Of a DNA stretch of 52,158 bases, positions 16,751 through 22,754 are shown piece by piece. A program made the position numbers and the translations under genes. The stretch is from an uncultured Oscillospiraceae bacterium (GTDB lineage Bacteria > Bacillota > Clostridia > Oscillospirales > Oscillospiraceae): NCBI GenBank assembly GCA_934565775.1, contig CAKTIN010000004.1, positions 1-52,158 on the forward strand, read 5' to 3'. The notes below the pieces were generated by a model, which saw only the letters and a program-made list of their open reading frames with translations, searched no databases and was not told the origin of the DNA. Each line of letters begins with the position of its first letter. Position 1 is the first letter of the stretch.

Positions 16751-17446
16751 ATGGTTAAGATCGGACTGACCAGCTTCAAGGCCTCGCTCAGCGAGCTGCC
16801 TCCGGAGCAGGACTATTCTACCGCCGTAGCCAGGGCCGGGGCGCAGCCCACCTGGCTGCCCTGGAGCCAGGATCCGGCCGACTGGGCGGCTTGGGCTGCG
16901 GAATTTGACGGCTTTCTCTTCACCGGCGGCGGAGACCTGGACCCGAAACACTTCGGCCAGCCCCGGGACCCCGCCTGCGGGGAGCCCAAGCCCCTGCGGG
17001 ACGCCATGGAGCTGGGCCTTCTCGGCGCTGCCTATCCCACGGGCAAGCCCCTACTGGGCATCTGCCGGGGCTGCCAGGTGCTGAACGTGTTTCTGGGCGG
17101 AACCCTGATCCAGGACCTGCCGGAGCAGGGGGAGCATCACCGGGACGACGAGCACCGCTTCCAGGCGGATCACCCGGCGGAGATCGTCCCCGGCACCCGG
17201 CTTTATGATATCCTGGGCCAGCGGCACATTCTGACCAATTCCGTGCACCATCAGGCGGTGGACCGCCTGGCCCCCGGCCTGATTGTCAGCGCCCGGAGCC
17301 CTCTGGGGGTCGTGGAGGCCATAGAGCTGCCGGAGCGCCCCTTCTGCCTGGGCATCCAGTGGCATCCGGAGTCCCTGGCAAAGGGCTCCCCTCTGATGCA
17401 GGGGATTTTTGACCGGTTCGTCCGGGCGGCGGAGGCGCAGTCATGA
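16751..17446 (+). CDS. Class I glutamine amidotransferase-like hydrolase (PuuD/gamma-glutamyl hydrolase type)
   Basis: A 231-aa peptidase C26/PuuD-type protein. Visible catalytic residues: nucleophile Cys in LGICRGCQ (about residues 100-107), His/Glu in IQWHPES (about 204-210), and the family marker FTGGGDLDPKHFG (57-69). These enzymes hydrolyse gamma-glutamyl bonds, for example gamma-glutamyl-GABA. It is the first gene of an operon with a HAD phosphatase, luxS and mtnN; no polyamine or GABA genes are present, so the substrate is open. AGGAG lies nine bases before the ATG. Confidence 0.87.
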   Translation: MVKIGLTSFKASLSELPPEQDYSTAVARAGAQPTWLPWSQDPADWAAWAAEFDGFLFTGGGDLDPKHFGQPRDPACGEPKPLRDAMELGLLGAAYPTGKPLLGICRGCQVLNVFLGGTLIQDLPEQGEHHRDDEHRFQADHPAEIVPGTRLYDILGQRHILTNSVHHQAVDRLAPGLIVSARSPLGVVEAIELPERPFCLGIQWHPESLAKGSPLMQGIFDRFVRAAEAQS

Positions 17447-18096
17447 CACGTAAAACCGTGCTGTTTGACCTGGACGGGACGCTTACGGACCCGGGTCTGG
17501 GCATTACCAACGCCATTTTGTACGCCTTCCGGGAAATGGGTCTGCCCCAGGTCCCCCGGGAGGAGCTGTACCCCTATATCGGCCCGCCCCTGGTCTGGTC
17601 CTTCCAAACCTTCGCCAAAATGGCGCTGGCGGATGCGAAGCGGGCAACGGACCTCTACCGGGACTACTACCAGGCTGCGGGCAAGCTGGAAAATCAGGTC
17701 TACCCCGGCATTCCGGAGGCGCTGCAGGCGCTGCGGCGCAGGGACTGCCGGACCCTGGTCGCCACCTCCAAGCCGGAGCCCACAGCCATAGAGATTCTGG
17801 AATTCTTCCACCTGGCTCCGTATTTTGACGGGATCGCCGGAAGCTGTTCGGAGGGAACGGTCCGGCTCACCAAGGGCGAGGTCCTCGCCTATGCCCTGGA
17901 CCGGTACGCCGTGGAGCCCGCAGCCGCCGTCATGGTCGGCGACCGGCTGTATGATGTGGCCGGAGCCAAAGAGCACGGCCTGCCCTGCATTGGGGTCCTG
18001 TACGGCTACGGCAGCCGGGATGAGCTGCTGGAGGCCGGGGCCGCCGCTCTGGCGGAAACGCCGAAAGAGATCATTCGCTGCGTGGAGGCGCTGTAA
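17443..18096 (+). CDS. HAD-family phosphatase (phosphoglycolate phosphatase-like)
   Basis: A 217-aa HAD hydrolase. Motif I is FDLDGTLTD (residues 8-16, nucleophile Asp8), motif II is LVATSKPE (Thr near 106), the motif III lysine is probably in LTKGEVLAYA, and motif IV is VMVGDRLYDVAGA (about 164-176). The alpha-helical cap between motifs I and II places it with Gph/PpaX-type phosphatases. The substrate is unknown. Its ATG overlaps the preceding stop as ATGA, so the two are co-translated; luxS follows after one base. Confidence 0.88.
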   Translation: MTRKTVLFDLDGTLTDPGLGITNAILYAFREMGLPQVPREELYPYIGPPLVWSFQTFAKMALADAKRATDLYRDYYQAAGKLENQVYPGIPEALQALRRRDCRTLVATSKPEPTAIEILEFFHLAPYFDGIAGSCSEGTVRLTKGEVLAYALDRYAVEPAAAVMVGDRLYDVAGAKEHGLPCIGVLYGYGSRDELLEAGAAALAETPKEIIRCVEAL

Positions 18097-18097
18097 T

Positions 18098-18577
18098 ATG
18101 GAGAAAATTGCCAGCTTTACCATTGACCATCTTCGTCTGGAGCCGGGCGTCTACGTCTCCCGGCGGGACCTTGCGGGCTCCAGCCCCGTGACCACCTTTG
18201 ACCTGCGCATGACCCGGCCAAACTTTGAGCCGGTCATGAACACGGCGGAGGTCCACGCCATCGAGCATCTGGGAGCCACCTTCCTACGCAACGACCCGGA
18301 ATGGAAGGACCGGGTGCTGTACTTCGGCCCCATGGGCTGCCGCACGGGCTTTTATCTGCTCCTGTCCGGCAGCCTGGAGAGCCGGGACATCCTGCCCCTG
18401 GTGAAGGCCATGTTCACCTTCATCCGGGACTATGAGGGCCCGGTCCCCGGAGCCAGCCCCAGAGACTGCGGCAACTATCTGGACATCAGTCTGCCCATGG
18501 CCAAATATTGGGCCGGGCGCTATCTGTCCCGGACTCTGGAATCCATCGACGAGGCGCATCTGCGCTACCCGGACTAA
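18098..18577 (+). CDS. luxS: S-ribosylhomocysteine lyase (AI-2 synthase)
   Basis: The 159-aa protein cleaves S-ribosylhomocysteine to homocysteine and the AI-2 precursor DPD. The metal ligands are visible: HAIEHLGA (His and His of HxxEH, about residues 53-57) and the Cys in RDCGNYLD (about residue 125). The catalytic Cys is in MGCRTGFY near residue 83. Length is normal. The ATG lies one base after the HAD stop, with GGAGG ten bases upstream inside the HAD gene. It is followed 9 bp later by mtnN, which makes its substrate, so the two form a methyl-cycle unit. Confidence 0.96.
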   Translation: MEKIASFTIDHLRLEPGVYVSRRDLAGSSPVTTFDLRMTRPNFEPVMNTAEVHAIEHLGATFLRNDPEWKDRVLYFGPMGCRTGFYLLLSGSLESRDILPLVKAMFTFIRDYEGPVPGASPRDCGNYLDISLPMAKYWAGRYLSRTLESIDEAHLRYPD

Positions 18578-18586
18578 GGAGGAGCT

Positions 18587-19294
18587 ATGATAAAACTTGG
18601 AATGATCGGCGCTATGGAGCCGGAGGTCGCGCTGCTGCGCGGCCGTCTGGAAGCCCCCAAGGCTGTCAGCGTGTGCGGCCGGACCTTCTATGAGGGGCGG
18701 CTGAACGGTCTGCCCGTGGTCGTTGTGGTCTGCGGCGTGGGCAAGGTGAACGCCGCCCTGTGCGTGCAGATCCTGGCCGACCGGTTCGGCGTGACCCATC
18801 TGCTGAACACCGGCATTGCCGGCTCCCTGGATTCTTCTCTGGACATCGGGGACCTGGTTGTCAGCCAGGACGCCATGTATCATGACTTTGACGTCACGGC
18901 CTTCGGCTACCCCAAGGGGCAGGTAGCCGGGCTGCCCGTCGCCGCATTCCCGGCGGACGAGGCCCTCCGGGCACTGGCGCTCCGGGCCTGCCAGTCCGTC
19001 CACCCCGGGCACTGCCGGACCGGCCGGATCGCCAGCGGCGACCAGTTCATCTGCCGGGCAGAGCAGAAGCGGGAGATTATCTCCGTCACCGGCGCGGTCT
19101 GCACGGAAATGGAGGGTGCCGCCATCGCTCAGGCGGCCTATCTCAACCGGCTGCCCTTTGTGATTCTCCGGGCGATTTCCGACAAGGCGGACGAAAGCGC
19201 GCAGATGGATTACCCCACCTTTGAGCATCTGGCCGCTCAGCGCAGCGCCGCCGTGGCCGAGGCTCTGGCGGGCCTGCTGGCCGAAGCGGAATGA
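18587..19294 (+). CDS. mtnN: 5'-methylthioadenosine/S-adenosylhomocysteine nucleosidase
   Basis: The 235-aa enzyme removes adenine from MTA and SAH; the SAH product is the LuxS substrate. Signatures: IGAMEPEV with the catalytic Glu (about residue 11), NTGIAGSLD, HDFDVTAFGYPKGQVAG, the base-binding TEMEGAAIAQ (Glu near 172) and RAISDKAD with the catalytic Asp near 196. AAGGAG precedes the ATG. Ends just before the terminator hairpin that is also one arm of the 19306-19626 element. Confidence 0.96.
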   Translation: MIKLGMIGAMEPEVALLRGRLEAPKAVSVCGRTFYEGRLNGLPVVVVVCGVGKVNAALCVQILADRFGVTHLLNTGIAGSLDSSLDIGDLVVSQDAMYHDFDVTAFGYPKGQVAGLPVAAFPADEALRALALRACQSVHPGHCRTGRIASGDQFICRAEQKREIISVTGAVCTEMEGAAIAQAAYLNRLPFVILRAISDKADESAQMDYPTFEHLAAQRSAAVAEALAGLLAEAE

Positions 19295-19305
19295 TATAAA
19301 AGCGC

Positions 19306-19338
19306 GGAGCCTCTCCGGATTTTTCCCGGAGAGGCTCC
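19306..19338 (+). terminator. Terminator hairpin after mtnN
   Basis: Stem GGAGCCTCTCCGG / CCGGAGAGGCTCC with a loop of about seven bases; the run of T lies in the loop rather than after the stem, so efficiency is uncertain. Confidence 0.5.
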
Positions 19339-19483
19339 TCAGACTGTCAATAAACCCCCGGACCGTTAAAATGCGGAGTAATCCACGGGAGGATTTTCCG
19401 CCGTTTCGCAATACTCTACGGGCTTAGGAATTCGAATAAAATGTCCGGAATATGCCGAAAAAATTAGCATTTTAACTTACTGC

Positions 19484-19531
19484 GCAACTTGCATCCTACC
19501 GTACCTCTGTACGCCGACGGATGCAAGTTGC
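19484..19531. repeat. Long inverted repeat inside the element
   Basis: Perfect 13-bp arms (19484-19496 and 19519-19531) with a nested CGTAC/GTACG pairing between them: a near-cruciform of 48 bases. Confidence 0.7.
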
Positions 19532-19641
19532 TTGTCTCCGGCGCTTTCTTGACGTCTGGCAGTGTGTCAAAAAACGAGTTTTTTGACACACTGAGGAGCC
19601 TCCCCGGAAAAAACCGGAGAGGCTCCTTTTTGATTCTATTT

Positions 19642-20865
19642 TTATCGCTTATGCCGCCGCAGGCCCCACATCCGGAACAAAGTAGCGACCAGGATAATCG
19701 CCACCGCCATGACCCCGGCGATTCCCGCCGTGTGCAGCCCCGTGGCGGTAAATTCACTCAGCTCTCCCCGGACCATATGGTCCATGGCATAATAGATGCC
19801 CCCACCGGGGATCAGGGGGAAGAGGGACACGATCAAATAGGAGGCCGCCGGGAATTTCCGCACCCGGGCCATGATCTCCGCATAGAAGGAAGCCTCCAGG
19901 GACGCCAGGAAAAAGCTCATCAGGTCCGTACAGCCCAGGGCCAGCCCCAGGCGATAGGTCAGCCAGCACAGGATGCTGCCGGACACGCACAGCCACACCC
20001 CGCGGCCATGGATATTGAACAGGCCGGAAAAGCCCAGGCAGCCGATGAGGCAGGCCAGGCATTCCACGGGCAGGCACCAGCTCTGGGCGCTCATGCGCTC
20101 CGCCGCACCGAACAGCATCCGCGACAGGCTCACCGCGGCGCCGGTGCCCACGGCCAAGGCCACCGCAATAATCAGGACCTCCACCAGGCGGTTCACGCCG
20201 GAGTTGGTGTCTCCATAGATCACATCCCGGACGCTGTTGATAAACAGCAGCCCAGGCACCAGGATCATGAGCGCGCCAATGATCACCGCGTCCACATTGG
20301 ACGCTACGCCCACCCGCTCCAGCAGGCACGCCAGCAGGGCCATGGCAAAGGCGGAGCTCACCGTCTTAAAGAAGGTATTGGTTTTCAGCCGGTCCATGGC
20401 GCGCAGGCACAATCCCGTGGCAACGCCGCACAGGCCGCCGCTGAAGAAATCCGTCAGCCTGCCGCCGCTGAACACCGTAAAGCCCCCCGCCGCCAGGAAA
20501 TCCGCCCCCAGCTGGGCCAGCAGCGGATACACCCGCTTGCCCGCCCGGGCCTCCGCCAGCAGCCGCATGGTCTCCGGCAAAGGCGGCGTCTGGGCACACA
20601 GCCGCCGGGACAGGGCGCTGAAGCGCTCCACCCCGTCCAGGTCGATCCCGTGATAGGGAATCCGCCGCATCCGGGTGCGGGGGCACTCGTCGCCGGTATC
20701 CATGCTGATAATGATGCAGTTTGGGATCGCCCAGACCTCGCCGTGGGTCCCGTAGGACTCCAGCAGCCGCCGGACGGACTCCTCCACCCGGTAGGTCTCC
20801 GCCCCGCACAGCGCCAGCTGGTAGCCCAGCTCCAGGGCCGCCTCCAGCAGTTCATCATAATCCAT
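19642..20865 (-). CDS. Threonine/serine exporter (ThrE-type, fused)
   Basis: A 407-aa membrane protein containing both halves of the ThrE family. The N-terminal half (DUF1212 type) has LALCGAETYRVEESVRRLL (about residues 18-36), PNCIIISMDTGDE, and the LVPGLLFINSVRDVIYGD loop; the C-terminal half (DUF3815 type) has FNIHGRGVW and PLIPGGGIYYAM, a characteristic loop. About ten helices. In Corynebacterium ThrE exports threonine and serine with proton exchange; many Firmicutes split the halves into two genes, here they are one. The serine dehydratase at 34.7-35.9 kb is not adjacent. Start at 20865; the frame is open to 21015 without a ribosome-binding site there. Confidence 0.87.
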   Translation of the reverse strand: MDYDELLEAALELGYQLALCGAETYRVEESVRRLLESYGTHGEVWAIPNCIIISMDTGDECPRTRMRRIPYHGIDLDGVERFSALSRRLCAQTPPLPETMRLLAEARAGKRVYPLLAQLGADFLAAGGFTVFSGGRLTDFFSGGLCGVATGLCLRAMDRLKTNTFFKTVSSAFAMALLACLLERVGVASNVDAVIIGALMILVPGLLFINSVRDVIYGDTNSGVNRLVEVLIIAVALAVGTGAAVSLSRMLFGAAERMSAQSWCLPVECLACLIGCLGFSGLFNIHGRGVWLCVSGSILCWLTYRLGLALGCTDLMSFFLASLEASFYAEIMARVRKFPAASYLIVSLFPLIPGGGIYYAMDHMVRGELSEFTATGLHTAGIAGVMAVAIILVATLFRMWGLRRHKR

Positions 20866-20889
20866 GAGCTCCGCCCCCTTTCGCCCAAC

Positions 20890-20918
20890 AGTATAGCAGT
20901 CCGCGCCGAAAAAAGCAA
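20890..20918 (-). promoter_or_regulatory. Promoter of the ThrE gene
   Basis: Complement TTGCTT (20918-20913), 17 nt with TGC before TATACT (20895-20890). Confidence 0.65.
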
Positions 20919-20963
20919 GGGGCGGCGCCGCCTTTTCGCAGCACCGCCCCTCAATCTGAGCGC

Positions 20964-21413
20964 TTACAAATCGATCCAAATGCCCTCGTCCCGAATCTGC
21001 GCGCGGGGCAGGCACCGATAAAACCGCTGCGCCTCCTCGTTTGAGGCGATCAGGCCGATCAGCGTATCGGCCCCCCGCTCCTTCAGCTTTTCCCGGAGAG
21101 TCTGCATGAGCGCCTGGGCGACGCCCCGGTGCCGGTAACTCCGGATCACGCAGATCCAGTCCAGATACGCCTTGGTGGAGCCGTCAAAATGGCTGCACAG
21201 CAGAGTCGCGTCAATTCGCCCCACCACCTTCTGATCCATATAGGCAAGCAGAGACAGCGAATTGGCAAAGGCCGGATCTTCAAAGCTCGCGGTCACGGCC
21301 GCAAGGTATTTCTCATCAATCTCCCAGCCCCAGAAGTCCTCCTCGGCCCGCAGGTCGCGCTCAAATTGCAGCACCTCGGCAATGCGGTCTTTGGTATAGA
21401 TTTTGATCTCCAT
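20964..21413 (-). CDS. GNAT-family N-acetyltransferase
   Basis: A 149-aa acetyltransferase. The acetyl-CoA-binding A motif is VIRSYRHRGVAQALMQ (about residues 92-107), preceded by the AYLDWICV strand; a C-terminal IASNEEAQRFYRCLP motif (asn-x-x-ala-x-x-phe-tyr) is typical. Substrate unknown. GGGAGAG precedes the ATG by about nine bases. It lies 26 bp after the zinc-ribbon/Ig-like gene in the same direction, so both may share a transcript. Confidence 0.85.
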   Translation of the reverse strand: MEIKIYTKDRIAEVLQFERDLRAEEDFWGWEIDEKYLAAVTASFEDPAFANSLSLLAYMDQKVVGRIDATLLCSHFDGSTKAYLDWICVIRSYRHRGVAQALMQTLREKLKERGADTLIGLIASNEEAQRFYRCLPRAQIRDEGIWIDL

Positions 21414-21439
21414 TGGATTTCTCTCTCCCGGCAGGGCCC

Positions 21440-22546
21440 TTATTTGACATAGACCACGCAGGTATAGGTCGCGCCGTCATACTCGCCGGTGATGTAGGTC
21501 TTGCCGGAGGACACCCCGGTCACCACGCCGGTGGCGTCCACGGTGCAGATCTCCTCGTCCTCAGAGGACCAGGACGCGTCCACCTTCACTCCGTTTACCG
21601 TCAGGGAAATGGTGAACTTCTCGTCCACCGCAATGGTCACATCCGTATGGCTGAGCTTTCCGCTGCCCGTAGAGCCGGATTCAAAGCTGCACCGGACAAT
21701 GCAGGTCAGGTCCTGATCGCCCACCTTTGCATGGATGGTGGTCGTACCGCCGCCCACGGCGACGACCCGGCCGCCATTATCCACCGTCGCCACCGCCGGA
21801 TCCTCGCTGGACCACTCCACGGTCTCCTCCGTCACGCCGCTGACCCGCAGCGTAGCCGCGTCTCCGGCATAAAACAGGGTAAAATCCTCAGAGGACAGGG
21901 CATAGGCTACCGGCTCCGTGGGGGCCTCCGTAGCAGGGGCCGTGGGCTCCGTCACCCCGCCGCCGAAGTCGCAGGTCACGGTTAGATCCTTCCGGAAGGC
22001 GCCGCAGGTCACGGTCACCACTGTGGTCCCCTCCCCCACCGCCGTCACAACGCCGGTATCGCTCACCGTAGCCACATTGGGATTCGCCACGGCAAAGCGG
22101 ATGGGGTCTGTGGTATCTGCGGGCTGGGCCTCCACGCTCACGGGGCTGGTCTGCCCGGCCTGGGTAAAGACCACCTCATTCTGCCCCAGCGACAGGCTTG
22201 TGCAGGACACCACCCCGGAGGTGGGCGTCTGCACGGGCTTCGCCGTGTGATAGGGCTTCCAGAAGCGGTAGCCAATGTACAGGCCCAGCAGGACCACCAG
22301 CATCCCCAGAACGGAGCAGGTCACCTTGGCCCGCTTCTTGGCCTGGGCCCGGCGGTAATACAGCTCCTCCCGCTCCAGATTGGTCTGCGGCTCGGCAGGA
22401 GCCTCCTCCCGGCGGGACTTTTTGACCGGGACCTGCTCTTCCGGCTCCTCCTGCGGCTGCTCCGGGGTCGCATTGCCGCAGATGGGGCACTCCTTCAGGG
22501 TGCTTTTATAGCTGGTCCCGCAATATTCACAAATGATCTTCGCCAT
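21440..22546 (-). CDS. Zinc-ribbon, single-pass membrane protein with Ig-like (Big_2) ectodomains
   Basis: A 368-aa protein. An N-terminal zinc ribbon (CEYCGTSYKSTLKECPICG, residues 6-24; four Cys) sits in the cytoplasm, followed by an acidic linker, a basic segment and a single membrane helix near residues 73-96. Outside are three bacterial Ig-like repeats; the AVANPNVATVSDTGVVTAVG segment is the Big_2 signature, repeated as SSEDPAVATVDNGGRVVAVG and again as SSEDEEICTVDATGVVTGVS. A Thr/Pro linker separates the first two. Divergent from the kinase gene, which also has an extracellular beta-domain region. The function is unknown; a cell-surface sensor or scaffold is likely. Confidence 0.75.
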   Translation of the reverse strand: MAKIICEYCGTSYKSTLKECPICGNATPEQPQEEPEEQVPVKKSRREEAPAEPQTNLEREELYYRRAQAKKRAKVTCSVLGMLVVLLGLYIGYRFWKPYHTAKPVQTPTSGVVSCTSLSLGQNEVVFTQAGQTSPVSVEAQPADTTDPIRFAVANPNVATVSDTGVVTAVGEGTTVVTVTCGAFRKDLTVTCDFGGGVTEPTAPATEAPTEPVAYALSSEDFTLFYAGDAATLRVSGVTEETVEWSSEDPAVATVDNGGRVVAVGGGTTTIHAKVGDQDLTCIVRCSFESGSTGSGKLSHTDVTIAVDEKFTISLTVNGVKVDASWSSEDEEICTVDATGVVTGVSSGKTYITGEYDGATYTCVVYVK

Positions 22547-22584
22547 GCTGGCTCCTCCCTTTCGTTTCCATATCGCGTGGGAAT

Positions 22585-22613
22585 ATCATACCATCTTGCT
22601 TTCCATAATGCAA
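22585..22613 (-). promoter_or_regulatory. Promoter of the zinc-ribbon gene
   Basis: Complement TTGCAT (22613-22608), 17 nt, TATGAT (22590-22585). Confidence 0.6.
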
Positions 22614-22699
22614 GACGGATTCGTCCGTCCGATTGTAAACTTTTTCGCTGTTTTCCCGCTCCCCCGGGGATTTTCTCCACCCGGAGGGCAAACTGCGTC

Positions 22700-22728
22700 T
22701 TGCATTTTCAGCCGTTTTCGCTTATCAT
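22700..22728 (+). promoter_or_regulatory. Promoter of the FN3 kinase gene
   Basis: TTGCAT (22700-22705), 17 nt, TATCAT (22723-22728). Its -35 is identical to that of the divergent gene, hinting at shared control. Confidence 0.5.
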
Positions 22729-22754
22729 TATAGTCGAGTTGATATAAGGAGGCG

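Larger units (their letters stand above)
19306..19626. repeat. Structured element with imperfect terminal inverted repeats
   Basis: A 321-bp gene-free block between convergent mtnN and the ThrE gene. The left arm (19306-19349) and the reverse complement of the right arm (19584-19626) agree at nearly all of about 43 positions, including the flanking TCAG-GTCA bases outside the hairpins, so this is more than two similar terminators. Each arm folds alone into a 12-13 bp hairpin. Inside are further perfect inverted repeats at 19484-19496/19519-19531 and around 19562-19591. It contains no credible reading frame. It may be a MITE-like or REP-like repeat that also serves as terminator for both genes. 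I cannot see target-site duplications. Confidence 0.6.
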
